Shown: positions 37,437-47,900 of the stretch, piece after piece
Numbering within the stretch: position 1 is the stretch's first letter
How the letters are laid out: each line of letters begins with the position of its first letter
NCBI RefSeq assembly: GCF_018918095.1
Contig: NZ_JAHLPV010000004.1
Coordinates: 62,001 to 126,000, forward strand
Source of the DNA: Acetivibrio sp. MSJd-27
Lineage (GTDB): Bacteria > Bacillota > Clostridia > UMGS1840 > HGM11507
Length of the DNA: 64,000 nt
Direction: 5' to 3'
Notes under the pieces: generated by a model
Seen by the model: only the letters and a program-made list of their open reading frames with translations
Told to the model about the DNA's origin: nothing
Database searches by the model: none
Translations under genes and position numbers: made by a program

Positions 37437-38369
37437 ATGAGAATCTTGTTTATGGGAACGCCGGAATTTTCGGTGGATTGTCTGAAAATGCTTGTGGAGG
37501 AAGGGCATGAGGTGGCTATGGCCGTTACGCAGCCGGATAAACCCAGAGGCCGCGGGCACAAACTTCAGGCGCCGCCGGTGAAAGAATTTGCGCTTTCCCG
37601 CAATATTCCGGTGGGACAGCCGCAGACTTTAAAAAACGAGGCATTTCTGGAAACGCTCCGCGAAGTGGATCCGGAATTGATTGTAGTGGTGGCCTATGGG
37701 AAAATACTCCCGTCCTATGTTCTTCATTATCCGAAATATGGATGCATCAATGTACATGCGTCCCTGCTTCCCAAGCTAAGGGGAGCGGCTCCGATTCAGT
37801 GGAGCATTATAAATGGAGAAAAGGAAACCGGCATCACCACGATGCAGATGGACGGTGGGATAGACACGGGAGATATGCTTTTGAAATTTCCAATCCCGAT
37901 CGAACCCGATGAAACTTACGGGACACTCCATGACAAACTGAAGGAGTTGGGCGCCTGCGCGTTACGGCATACCATTGAGAAATTAGAGAAAGGGCAGCTG
38001 CAGCCGGAAAAACAGGATGACAGCCTTTCCAGCTATGCGCCCATGATTTCGAAACAGGACGGACGAATCGACTGGTCCACGGAATATCGGCAATTGTATG
38101 ACAGGATACGGGGGCTGAGCCCTTTTCCGTCCGCTTATTCCTATCTCGGCGGGAAGATGGTAAAATTCAGCGCCGTAAGGCTTGGAGAACCCTGTGAAGG
38201 AAAACAAGCAGGAGAAGTTCTTTCCTATGATACGGAAAAGGGATTGGCAATTGCCGCCAAAGGTGGTATTCTCTATGCCGGGGAATTACAGTTTGAAAAA
38301 GCCAAACGGATGCCGGTAAAAGACTGTTTGAACGGACACAAAATCGCACTGGGCGATCGGTTTGAATAA
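37437..38369 (+). CDS. fmt: Methionyl-tRNA formyltransferase
   Basis: A 310-residue enzyme that formylates initiator Met-tRNA using 10-formyl-THF. The N-terminal Rossmann domain begins MRILFMGTPEFSV. The catalytic region has INVHASLLPKLRGAAPIQW near residue 104 and TTMQMDGGIDTGDML near 135. The C-terminal OB-like domain runs from about 205. Full length, 17 bases behind def. Confidence 0.96.
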   Translation: MRILFMGTPEFSVDCLKMLVEEGHEVAMAVTQPDKPRGRGHKLQAPPVKEFALSRNIPVGQPQTLKNEAFLETLREVDPELIVVVAYGKILPSYVLHYPKYGCINVHASLLPKLRGAAPIQWSIINGEKETGITTMQMDGGIDTGDMLLKFPIPIEPDETYGTLHDKLKELGACALRHTIEKLEKGQLQPEKQDDSLSSYAPMISKQDGRIDWSTEYRQLYDRIRGLSPFPSAYSYLGGKMVKFSAVRLGEPCEGKQAGEVLSYDTEKGLAIAAKGGILYAGELQFEKAKRMPVKDCLNGHKIALGDRFE

Positions 38370-38395
38370 ATTGTGTAAAATAGGAGGAAAAAGAT

Positions 38396-39088
38396 ATGCC
38401 ATATTTTTATCCGACTGATATTTATTACTTGATTTTAGTGGTACCCGCGTTGCTGGTTGCGCTGTTTGCGGACATCAAAGTAAAATCAGCCTTTTCCAAA
38501 TATTCTAAAATCCCGGCGAAAGCCGGATATACCGCCCGGGAGGTGGCGCGGTTTATATTGGACAGCAACGGTCTGCAGGATGTGCAGATTGAACGGATCG
38601 GCGGTAATCTGACGGATCACTATGATCCGAGAAGCAACACGGTTCGGTTGTCTGATAATGTGTATGCAAGTACCTCGGTGGCCACCCTCGGGATTGCCGC
38701 GCATGAGGTAGGGCATGCGATTCAGCACAGTAAGAATTATACGCCGATTAAGGTTCGCAACGCCTTGGTGCCGGTCACACAGATCGCTTCTTATGCGGCG
38801 ATTCCTTTGGCGCTGATCGGCTTGATTTTCGGGAATATTCTTCTGAAAGTGGGGATTATTCTCTTCGCGGTCACCGTCCTGTTCCAGCTGGTGACTTTGC
38901 CGGTAGAGTTCAACGCTTCCTCCAGAGCGATGGAAACCCTAAAGTCCAATGGATTTATGGAAAATGATGATCTGGCCGGAACCAAGAAAGTATTGAGTGC
39001 CGCGGCATTTACCTATGTTGCGGCCGCGCTGGTGGCATTGATGAACCTGCTTCGCTTGATTTTGCTTGCAAGGGATCGGAGGGACTAG
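38396..39088 (+). CDS. YugP-family zinc metallopeptidase (membrane)
   Basis: A 230-residue membrane protein. A first membrane segment lies at about 8-25, the zinc motif HEVGHAIQH near residue 102, then two close hydrophobic segments (about 125-165). EFNASSRAME near 178 supplies a further conserved Glu, and a final membrane segment lies near the C-terminus. The family is common in this position after fmt in Clostridia; physiological substrate unknown. SD AGGAGG precedes the ATG. Confidence 0.9.
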   Translation: MPYFYPTDIYYLILVVPALLVALFADIKVKSAFSKYSKIPAKAGYTAREVARFILDSNGLQDVQIERIGGNLTDHYDPRSNTVRLSDNVYASTSVATLGIAAHEVGHAIQHSKNYTPIKVRNALVPVTQIASYAAIPLALIGLIFGNILLKVGIILFAVTVLFQLVTLPVEFNASSRAMETLKSNGFMENDDLAGTKKVLSAAAFTYVAAALVALMNLLRLILLARDRRD

Positions 39089-39091
39089 AAC

Positions 39092-39313
39092 GTGAAGGAA
39101 GAGATTGTCCCAATCTGGGAGAATGAAGGGCCCGATATCTGCCGCTTCTGTGCTTTTGCAAGGCGCCGGGAAGAAGAAACGGTTTATTGCGAGAAAAAGA
39201 AAAAGGAATTCGCCGAGGACGAAACCTGCAAAAAATTTCAGTATGACATTCTGAAAAAGGATATGCGGCGGATGAAAAAGCCGGAGAAAAAGAGAGTGAC
39301 ATTTGAGCTGTAG
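39092..39313 (+). CDS. Small cysteine-containing hypothetical protein
   Basis: A 73-residue, very charged protein read from GTG 39092, three bases after the YugP stop; a GGAGGG-like SD lies within the end of that gene. Four cysteines are spaced as CRFCAF (18-21), YCEKK (33) and CKKF (46), which could form a small metal site. No signal peptide. The tight spacing and cysteine pattern suggest a real gene; function unknown. Last gene of the housekeeping operon. Confidence 0.65.
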   Translation: MKEEIVPIWENEGPDICRFCAFARRREEETVYCEKKKKEFAEDETCKKFQYDILKKDMRRMKKPEKKRVTFEL

Positions 39314-39342
39314 AAAAGGAAGCGTATCGTTTCGGTTTTTTG

Positions 39343-39384
39343 AAAAATTGCCGGGAAATTTTCAACGATTTCCCGGCAATTTTT
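39343..39384. terminator. Bidirectional intrinsic terminator
   Basis: A 17-bp perfect inverted repeat: the left arm (39343-39359) ends in TTGCCGGGAAAT and the right arm (39368-39384) begins ATTTCCCGGCAA, with A/T runs at both outer ends. It separates the housekeeping operon from the convergent AraC-type gene. Confidence 0.92.
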
Positions 39385-39420
39385 ATGTGTATGGACTGTT
39401 TCCGCTTTCATGCTTCGAAC

Positions 39421-40230
39421 TTAAGAATGCATACGGTGCTGGAGAGGACTTTTTCCATAGGTGCGTTTAAATAGCTTGCTGAAGTAAGAAACATCATGGA
39501 ATCCCAGCTGCTGTGCGATTTCGTTGATTGGAATGGAGGAATGATCCAGCAGCTCGACGGCTCTGTCCATCCGTAGCTTATTAATATATTTGATGGGCGT
39601 GGTTGAATAGATGGATTTAAAAAGCCGGATGAAATGGGTAGGAGTGATGTCTGACATTTTTGCCAGATCATTCAGGTCAATAAAATCCTTGTAATAATTT
39701 TCCTCAATATAGTGAACCGCATTTTTGATGGTGTTATACCCGTGAAGGATGTCATTGATCATCAAATGCTCTGCTAATAGATTGCGGAAGATATCATAAA
39801 GCGTCATCTTGGTGCGGAGGCGGTAGCCAAAGGTTTTGGATATCCAACCCTTTTCCAGGCTTTCAAAAAGCTTGGAAAACTTTTCAGGAAACTGAAGATT
39901 ATAAAGGGATTTAAAGGGATAGTCGTTCGGTCCATCATTTCCCAGTGAAAACATTGCGCCAATATAGTAAAATTCAGAGGAGAGACTTTCCGACTGATAA
40001 CTAACTTCGTTGGGAACATAGAGAATTTGATTCTTTTTCACAGTGATAGGAGCGCCGTCAATATAAGCAATGAATTCTCCCTCAAATACAAAGAAAAGCC
40101 GGTGAAAGGGGTTAACCTTAGGGGTATGCTTCCAGCTGTTTGTCAGATGTTGATTAAATACAGCATCGATATATGTAATATTTAAATCTGATTCGGCATA
40201 TCTCAACATATTCTCATTGTTGGTTTTCAT
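39421..40230 (-). CDS. AraC-family regulator with N-terminal cupin domain (locus II)
   Basis: A 269-residue soluble regulator. Residues about 30-150 form a cupin-like sensing domain (FHRLFFVFEGEFIAYIDG). Residues about 165-269 carry the two AraC helix-turn-helix units: LNDLAKMSDITPTHFIRLFKS and INEIAQQLGFHDVSYFSKLFKRTYG in part. The ATG at 40230 follows AAAGGAG; a longer frame exists but adds only 7 residues over the SD. It is divergent from the locus II operon and shares a 179-base control region with it, so it is the obvious candidate regulator of the conserved elements at 40309 and 56852. Confidence 0.88.
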   Translation of the reverse strand: MKTNNENMLRYAESDLNITYIDAVFNQHLTNSWKHTPKVNPFHRLFFVFEGEFIAYIDGAPITVKKNQILYVPNEVSYQSESLSSEFYYIGAMFSLGNDGPNDYPFKSLYNLQFPEKFSKLFESLEKGWISKTFGYRLRTKMTLYDIFRNLLAEHLMINDILHGYNTIKNAVHYIEENYYKDFIDLNDLAKMSDITPTHFIRLFKSIYSTTPIKYINKLRMDRAVELLDHSSIPINEIAQQLGFHDVSYFSKLFKRTYGKSPLQHRMHS

Positions 40231-40308
40231 AATATTGTGCTCCTTTCCCAAAAATACACCTTTATCATAGCAGATAATGATATTGTTGTCAAATAGGAAA
40301 TGAAAAGG

Positions 40309-40376
40309 AAAATGTTTAAAAAATACAAAAAATACATAGAAAATCTATTTATTTATATAAGGAAAGATATTATAAT
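40309..40376 (+). promoter_or_regulatory. Locus II promoter element P1
   Basis: In order: AAAATGTT (40309-40316), two bases, AAAAATACAAAAAA (to 40332), ATCTATTT (40343-40350), GGAAA (40361-40365) and ATATTATAAT ending at 40376. The same elements, in the same order with a one-base difference in total spacing, lie before the lipoprotein gene at the other end of the locus (56852-56920). A near-consensus -10 (TATAAT) without a good -35 suggests activator dependence. Confidence 0.7.
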
Positions 40377-40409
40377 AAAAATAGAACAGAAAAAGGAGAG
40401 GTGGAAGGT

Positions 40410-41486
40410 ATGCCGGAAAGATGGAGCAAGACATTTGCTGTGGTTTTGACAGCAGTATGTTTTTTAAATTTACCACCATACAATGCGGCAGCTGCGCAGA
40501 AGGAATATCTTATCAATGAAACTTTTGCAGAGGAAGCTGGTCAAAAACCCTCAGGATGGATCCTCAAGGAGAGCGGCGGGGCGATATCCATTGGCTCGGC
40601 AGCCGGTACAACACAGGACAGCAATGCTTTGAATCTATCGGACACCGACAAAAACGGTTCTTCCGGAGTTGCGGCGATGCTTCGGTTTTCTCCTCAAAAG
40701 AGGACAACCGCATTTGAAACCCGATTTAAATTTGATAAACAGATGGGAGATCTGTCCTTTGTCATAGGAGGCGGTTCTGCAGAAGCTATACGGATTACCG
40801 CCGGAATGGACGGTATTTTTACCAGCACTGCGGGAAACGGAACCCGGCAGTATACCAAGTCCACCGCCAAGCTGAACAACTGGAACAGCATCCGCATTGT
40901 CATCAATCCGAACAAAGGGACTGCGGATGTGCGCATCAATCAGGAACTGGTTACCGGACTTTCCACAAAAGAAGATTGTTCTTCAAGCGGCCTTGACTAT
41001 CTGCTGTTTAAGACGGAAAAAGGGACGCCGAATATATTTGTCGATTTTGTTACCGTGGAGACAGGAGACAATCTGAATGCACAGATACAGCCAATCCAGG
41101 CTCCAATTGTGGAGGATCCAAAGCCCAGACCGGTACCGGATAGGATCAATGTCAATTACAATGGCGAGTATATTTATTTTGACTATCCTCCTATTATGAT
41201 AAACGATCGGGTAATGCTTCCCCTTCGGAAAATTTTTGAACTTTTCACCATGCAAGTGGATTGGAACCAGGAAACCAGAACTGCGATTATCAGCAATGAA
41301 AGCTGCAGGATAGAAGTCACGGAAAACAGTGCGACCGCGAAAGTCAACGGCAGCGAAAAAAATTTGGATGCCCCAGCGCCTGTGATAAACGGCAGGATGT
41401 ATGTGCCGGTACGGTTTATTGCGGAGAGTATCGGTGCGCAGGTCGACTGGGATAATGAAAACCAGACTGTCATTATCAGGCGATAG
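40410..41486 (+). CDS. Secreted lectin-like protein with stalk domain (locus II)
   Basis: A 358-residue protein. A signal peptide ends near residue 28 (AAAA-QKEY). Residues about 32-215 form a ConA/LamG-like beta-sandwich (INETFAEEAGQKPSGW opening). After a Pro-rich linker, residues about 245-358 are a copper-amine-oxidase-type stalk domain (NDRVMLPLRK / NGRMYVPVRF). It likely binds polysaccharide near the cell. ATG 40410 is chosen because the SD AAAGGAGAGG lies at about 40392-40401; GTG 40401 would be inside it. First gene of the locus II operon, 13 bases before the lyase gene. Confidence 0.82.
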   Translation: MPERWSKTFAVVLTAVCFLNLPPYNAAAAQKEYLINETFAEEAGQKPSGWILKESGGAISIGSAAGTTQDSNALNLSDTDKNGSSGVAAMLRFSPQKRTTAFETRFKFDKQMGDLSFVIGGGSAEAIRITAGMDGIFTSTAGNGTRQYTKSTAKLNNWNSIRIVINPNKGTADVRINQELVTGLSTKEDCSSSGLDYLLFKTEKGTPNIFVDFVTVETGDNLNAQIQPIQAPIVEDPKPRPVPDRINVNYNGEYIYFDYPPIMINDRVMLPLRKIFELFTMQVDWNQETRTAIISNESCRIEVTENSATAKVNGSEKNLDAPAPVINGRMYVPVRFIAESIGAQVDWDNENQTVIIRR

Positions 41487-41499
41487 GAGGAGAGGAAGA

Positions 41500-44400
41500 A
41501 TGAAGAAAATAATATCTGTTTTTTTGACCGCTGCCTTGATTTTCAGCACGGTCCCGGTGTCCTCCATCGCCGCCGGCGAGCTCAAGTGGGAAGACAGGGA
41601 GAGCACCTTCAAGGCTACCGGGCAGGAGTGGCAGTTCCGTCCGCCGGTTCAGTATGTAAGCGAGCAGAACCCTCCGGATTTTTCCTGGCCCAAAGTCAAC
41701 GGAGCTTCCGGTTATGAGTTGGTTGTCTGCCGGGATGAACAGATGACCGATATCGCCTATGAAAATCGGAATCTGGACAGACATTACTACAATTTTTTGG
41801 TTGCTTTTGAGCCGGGCGTTTATTACTGGAGTGTCCGGTATAAAATGGACGGAAAATTTTCCGAATGGACAAAGTCCAGCCGTTTCATCATTACGCCGGA
41901 TGCTCCGGCGTTCACGGTAGACGATATCGACACAATGCTTGAAAAGCTTCCAAAATCCCATCCTCGCATTGTCCTCAATCAGGATAATCTGCCGGCATTC
42001 CGGGAGATGGTAAAGGGCGACGGCAAGGATATGTATGATGCATACCGCGTGCAGGTGGATAACGATTTAAAAAGTTCTATCCCGGAGGAGCCCACAGATG
42101 TGGCTTCTCTGAGAAGCGTTTGTATGGGATATATGTATCTGATACAGCGTCTCGGTATTGTTTGGCTGGCAGAGCAGGATCTAGAAGTTGGAAAGTTTGG
42201 TGTGGAAGCGCTGATGAAGCTGACGGAATGGGATCCGAACGGGGTTGCTTCCTATGCGAATCAGGATCAGGCCTTCCGTGATATCATCAAAGGGCTGACC
42301 TTTGGATACGACTTTTTATATGATCTGATGACAGCGGACCAGCGGAAAAAGGTGCTGGACGCATTGCAGACAAGGATTATTACGCTGGAGCATCCTACCG
42401 ACGGTCTGGTGGGAGATGCTGCTTACCGACTGGAAGAAAGCCCGTTCATGTCCCATGGATTCACGGCAATCCATTACCTGATTGAAGCGGGCTTTGCAGC
42501 TTACGGCGATCTGCCGGAGGCCGAGGCTTATCTGCGCAAATATCTTCCGATGTACATAAATATTCTTCCCCCTTGGGGAAATGAGGACGGCGGATGGTCG
42601 CAAGGAGTAGGCTATGCGGGGGTTTCCCTGTTTGAGGAATCCAACATTGTTTATACTCTGTATACAAATGGCATGACCAATATGTATAACAAGGCGTTTC
42701 TAAGAAATATGTACCGCTATCCGCTTTATAATCTAGGGCTTTCCACCGGAGCGCTGTGGGGCGACGGCTCCACCGGGAAGACGGACGGTAACTGGAGCAT
42801 TGTTTTAAATATGATTGCCCAGAGCGAGCAGTCAGGATATATGAAATGGCTGATGGAGAAATTCGGAAGTTCTCTGATGCTCTACTTTTCAAATCTTTAT
42901 TTGAATATGTTCCAGGCTCCGGAGAGCAAAGCGCCGGTGGATCTTCCCCGCTCCGCTTACTTTAAGGATATCGGCTGGGTATCTATGCATTCGGACCTGA
43001 CTGATATCAACGGAAGAACCTCTCTGTACTTTAAATCCAGTCCGTATGGATCCCACAACCACTCCCACAATGATCAAAACGGGTTTACGGTGAGTGCTTA
43101 CGGGGAATCCCTGGCGATCAATTCCGGATACTATGATGCCATGTGGTCTGATTATTACAATAATTATTATAAAAAAACCTATGCCCACAACTGTATTACA
43201 ATGGACGGCGGTGTGGGGCAAGCACCCAACGCCAAAGGTGCCAACGGGGACATCGTCAATTATCTGACCCACCCGAATTTTGATTTGGCAAGCGGAGATG
43301 CAACTGCGGCTTACAACTTGAAAACGGATATGACAACAGGAGTTGTATCGGAGGATGTCAAGGCGGACAAAATGAAACGGCATATCATCTATGTCCGGCC
43401 CGATTCTTTTATCGTTATCGACGACTTAAAGCGAAACAATGGGGAGAAATCCTCCTTTGAATGGTGGCTGAACGCGTCGGATAATATCAGCTTGTATGAG
43501 AGCAAAACCGGAGCAAGAATTACAAAGGGCAGGGCGGCTCTTGATGTAAAAGTTCAATATCCGCAGGATATCAAGGCTAGCTATGCAGATATTTTTTCCG
43601 GTCCTGATTTGGTCGCTTTCGCACCCAGCGGCTCCTATTTGAATGAAAAGGTGCATAAAAAGGTATGGTTTTCCACGCAGCCGGCAGAGCAGACGAAGAT
43701 TGTTACCACAATGTCAACCCATAAAACAGATGAGGAAGCTCCTTATGTGAAGTCCGCCATGGAAGGCAATGTAAATAAGCTGGAGTTTGAAGATGGTACG
43801 GTTGCTTATGTGAGAACAGACGAAGCCGGAAAAATAGAGATAGAGGGTATTGAGAGTGACGGTCTTGCCGTGGTCAGGAAAAAGGACAGCTATATGGTTG
43901 TGGACGCAACGGTTTTTCAGGTCGACGGAAAAGAGATTCTGCGTTCGGATAAACCGGTCTCCATTACATGGGGTGACAATGAATTGGGTGTATCCGCCTA
44001 TGAGGACGCACAGATTGAATTGTCTATCGGGCAGGTTGATTCCATAAAGAACGAGAAGACAACGGTGATTGAAAGAAATAACGGGGCTTACGGCTTTTCC
44101 TGGGACAATACCGAAAATGGAATTACAGCAAATGTATATAAAGGCTTTTACTCCTTCTATCTGAATGGAAAACCGCTTCCTGGAACGGAAGCCAATGACG
44201 TCATGCTTTCGTATGAGATGGACGGAGTTTCCAAAGAGATTACCATGAAGGGCTACTACAATCACGACGGAGAAACCGTTTTGAGCGGAAGTCTCGGCAA
44301 TGAGGCGGGTTTCTATACCGTGGAAGAAATACGGGATGTCAATCTGAGAAGCGGCGCCAAAGCAGGCGAGCTTTTAATGCTTTCCAATGATGAAACCGTC

Positions 44401-44916
44401 TATGCGGAGGGAGCCCAACCTTATCTGAAACTGAAATCCGCAGCGGGGGGCGAAAAGCTGGAAGTCGAAAAAATTGACAATCCGGAAGAATTCCGGAAAA
44501 AGTGCTCTGTGATTGTGGAAGCGGAAAACTTTTATGAAAAATCGGGCGGCGGTGTTCCCTATACTACCAGGAGCTTTCTTTCCGGCGGTGCGGGGCTTAC
44601 CGAGTTTAATACCTTCGGTGATTCCATGAGCTGGAAAATAAAAGTTCCAAAGACCGGAGATTATGATTTGGTTATGAAGTATGTTGGATGGGATGGCGCA
44701 GACGGAGCAATCCAGAGGCTGTTCCAGATAAACGGTGTTGTGGGCACGGCGTATCTGCCGGCGACAAACAACTATGGGCAGAGTGAATCAGAGTGGATCG
44801 CAAGCCGGGTGAAAGCAAAAATTCACCTAGAAGAGGGCGAGAACATCCTTACGCTTTATCCGCAGATGGGCAGCTGGAACTTTGATTGGATTGGGCTGGT
44901 TCCCTCCAATGAGTAA
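41500..44916 (+). CDS. Secreted heparinase II/III-type lyase with DUF4962 start and CBM6/35-like tail
   Basis: A 1138-residue protein. A signal peptide ends near residue 25. A DUF4962/fibronectin-like domain (about 27-130; NPPDFSWPKVNG, YYWSVRYKMDG) precedes the alpha/alpha toroid, which begins HPRIVLNQDNLP near 155 and contains ESPFMSHG near 318. The beta-sandwich part has GSHNHSHNDQNGF near 515 with the metal/catalytic His-Asp cluster, and YVRPDSFIVIDD near 630. Residues about 1010-1138 form a carbohydrate-binding module of CBM6/35 type (VEAENFYEKSGGG). It should cleave an acidic polysaccharide by beta-elimination; substrate unknown. ATG 41500 follows GGAGGAGAGGAAG. Confidence 0.87.
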   Translation: MKKIISVFLTAALIFSTVPVSSIAAGELKWEDRESTFKATGQEWQFRPPVQYVSEQNPPDFSWPKVNGASGYELVVCRDEQMTDIAYENRNLDRHYYNFLVAFEPGVYYWSVRYKMDGKFSEWTKSSRFIITPDAPAFTVDDIDTMLEKLPKSHPRIVLNQDNLPAFREMVKGDGKDMYDAYRVQVDNDLKSSIPEEPTDVASLRSVCMGYMYLIQRLGIVWLAEQDLEVGKFGVEALMKLTEWDPNGVASYANQDQAFRDIIKGLTFGYDFLYDLMTADQRKKVLDALQTRIITLEHPTDGLVGDAAYRLEESPFMSHGFTAIHYLIEAGFAAYGDLPEAEAYLRKYLPMYINILPPWGNEDGGWSQGVGYAGVSLFEESNIVYTLYTNGMTNMYNKAFLRNMYRYPLYNLGLSTGALWGDGSTGKTDGNWSIVLNMIAQSEQSGYMKWLMEKFGSSLMLYFSNLYLNMFQAPESKAPVDLPRSAYFKDIGWVSMHSDLTDINGRTSLYFKSSPYGSHNHSHNDQNGFTVSAYGESLAINSGYYDAMWSDYYNNYYKKTYAHNCITMDGGVGQAPNAKGANGDIVNYLTHPNFDLASGDATAAYNLKTDMTTGVVSEDVKADKMKRHIIYVRPDSFIVIDDLKRNNGEKSSFEWWLNASDNISLYESKTGARITKGRAALDVKVQYPQDIKASYADIFSGPDLVAFAPSGSYLNEKVHKKVWFSTQPAEQTKIVTTMSTHKTDEEAPYVKSAMEGNVNKLEFEDGTVAYVRTDEAGKIEIEGIESDGLAVVRKKDSYMVVDATVFQVDGKEILRSDKPVSITWGDNELGVSAYEDAQIELSIGQVDSIKNEKTTVIERNNGAYGFSWDNTENGITANVYKGFYSFYLNGKPLPGTEANDVMLSYEMDGVSKEITMKGYYNHDGETVLSGSLGNEAGFYTVEEIRDVNLRSGAKAGELLMLSNDETVYAEGAQPYLKLKSAAGGEKLEVEKIDNPEEFRKKCSVIVEAENFYEKSGGGVPYTTRSFLSGGAGLTEFNTFGDSMSWKIKVPKTGDYDLVMKYVGWDGADGAIQRLFQINGVVGTAYLPATNNYGQSESEWIASRVKAKIHLEEGENILTLYPQMGSWNFDWIGLVPSNE

Positions 44917-44934
44917 GGAGGATGATTCGAAGAA

Positions 44935-47900
44935 ATGAAACGTTATTGTTCTTTCCTTCTTGTACTTGTCCTGTTGTTGGGGATACTTCCTGTTTATGCG
45001 GCGGAAGAGGATCTTTCCAATCGGATTACAGTCGGAAGAGTTCGCTTCTATCAGAATGATCAGGAAATCCGTACATTGCACACAGGCGACGCGGTCACGG
45101 TGAAATGCGAGCTTTGGAATAAAACGCCGTACAGCGGCGGTCAGGACGCTTACCTGTTTTTGCAAATCACCAGAAACGGCAAAGTGATTGACCTTAAAAA
45201 AACAAACACAACCCTTTATACAAACAGTGGTACCCACAGATTAAGCGTGACCTCCGATCCCATCGGAGACATCGCCGGCTGTGAGGTGGAGGCGTACGTT
45301 ACAGCGGATCCTGTCACCATGCTTCCTCTGGCTTCCCCCGCGAAGCTGGGGAGTACGGATGCCAGACTGCATACCATCTGGTTAAATGGCCAAGAGTTTT
45401 CCCTTACGGACGGTGTCTATGAATACGAGTTTGAAACGGCAGACAAAACGTTGCCTTTAAAGTTGGTCATAGAGCCGTACGATCAGGGAACAGGACTTTC
45501 CGTTTCGCAGGATAAAGGTATCATGAGAGTGACAGCAACTTCTAACAGCGGTACTGGAAGCGTGCAGTATCTCTTCCAGACCAATCTCCTGAAATGGGAA
45601 GACAGAAGCAGTGTTTATCGAACGATTGGTACGGAATGGCCGTTCCGGCCGGAGAAAGACTATCAAAGCCGGCAGAATCCTCCGGACTTTTCCTGGCCGT
45701 ATATCCCGGAGGCGGTAGCCTATGACTTGAAGATCTGCAGGGATTTACAGCTACAGCAGATCGCTTATCAGGCAACAGGTTTGAACACAAATTACTATAA
45801 CTTCCCAGCCCCTTTTGAATCGGGAACTTATTATTGGAGTGTTCGATACCACACCGAAAATGGTGTGTCCGCATGGACTGAGGCGTCCCGATTTCTGATC
45901 CTGCCGGATGCGGCAGAATATAGGGTGGATTCCATTGATACGATGCTTTCCAAAATTCCCGCGTCCCACCCGCGCATTGCGGTAGGGCAGACAAATTTGG
46001 AACAATTCCGCAAACTGCCCGGGGGGCAGAACTATGCCGATGAAATGACGGCCAATGTTCGCGCTTATATGAAAGAGCCCATGCCGACGGAACCAACAAC
46101 AACCGAGGATTTGCGGACGCAGATCGCGCCTATGACCAACCGGGTGAACAGCAGCGCGATCTCCTATCTGCTGAAGCAGGATCCCGATATTGGCGCATAC
46201 GGTGTTTCAGTGCTGCTGTCACTGGCTGCTTGGGATCCGCAGGGAACGACTTCTTACGTCAATCAGGATCAGGCTTTCCGCGATATTATGATTGCAATGG
46301 TACAAGGGTATGACTATTTATATGATCTTTTGACACCGGAACAGAGACAAACAGTGCTTTCTGCTATCCGAACACGTGCGATCACCTTGGAGCACCCCAC
46401 GGCAGGTCTATCGGATGCGGCATACAAGCTGAAGGAAAGCCCGTATATGTCTCATGGGGGAACTGGACGGGATTATATTCTGCTTACCTCTATCGCTCTG
46501 TATGGAGAATTGCCGGAGGCTGAACAATGGCTGCGGGAATACCTCCCAATGTATCTGAATATGGTTCCCGTCTGGGGCAATCAGGATGGAGGATGGGCGC
46601 AGGGTACTGGATATGCCGCTGCATCCTATACAATGGGCGAGGATTTAAGGTTTACCCTGTACACCCATGGCATAGCAAATGTTTACAACAAGGCGTTCTA
46701 TAAAAATATTGATAAATTCGGAATCTATTTCGCAGGGAAATACGGCGGGGCGGAATTCGGCGATGGTTCGACCGGAGCTTTCTCGCCGGATTGGGCGCTT
46801 ATCTTTAAAACGCAGGCTTACCTGCTGCAATCTCCTTATTCGGCATGGCTGCGAACAAATTGCGGATACGGAGCGGCAGGAACCTACGCCAACTATTATA
46901 TGCTGTCCTTTCCGTGGCCTGCGGAAAAATCACCGGAGGAGCTCCCGAAAGCGGAAGTGTTTCCGGATATCGGCTGGACAGCAATGCACTCCAGTCTGAC
47001 GGATTATGACAATCGGATATCCGCCTACTTCAAATCCAGTCCCTTTGGATCCTACAATCATTCCCATCCGGATCAGAACTCTTTTGTGATTCAGGCCTAT
47101 GGGGAAAGACTGGCCATTGACAGCGGATATTATGATTATTATTTTTCTCCCTTCGATCTGGGCTATACCAGAAAGACATATGCCCACAACGGGGTGACGA
47201 TGGACGGCGGGATTGGGCAGGCACCGACCGTTATGGTGTCAAAGGGAGACATCACTGGATTTGTCCATCATCCTTCCTTTGATTTGGCATCGGGGGATGC
47301 GGCGGAGGCCTACAACTATGCTCTCAATTACAATACGGGTATTCCCACCGCAGTCAACCGGCTGGAACGGGCAAAACGGCATTTCATTTATCTGAGACCG
47401 GATACCTTCCTTGTCATTGACGATTTAAAGAGAAGCGGGCAGGAGACCTCCTCCTTCGAGTGGTGGCTGAATGCGCTTGCGATTGACAGCTATACGAATC
47501 AGTCCGCATTCATTCAGCAGGGGAGGGCGGCCATGGATACCGTTATCCAGTACCCCTTAAATATGGCGGTGCATTACAGTGACAAATTTTCCGGACCTGA
47601 CGGAGCGGCATATACGCCTTCCGGAGAATATGCGTATCAGCCAGTGCACCAGCGGGTATGGTTTTCCATGCCGCCGGCAAACAGCACGAAAATCGTTGCA
47701 ACCATGTCGGTGCATCCTTCCGGTACGGAAGCGGAAGCGCCGTCATCCATACAAATTGGAAACGCATTGAAAATAAGCTTTGCAGACGGAACAACAGCTT
47801 ATGTGAAGACTGACAGCGCGGAACGTATGACAGTGGAAAATATCACGACAGATGCAACCGCAGTCATTGTAAAAGACGGAAGCTATCTGATGGCGGACGG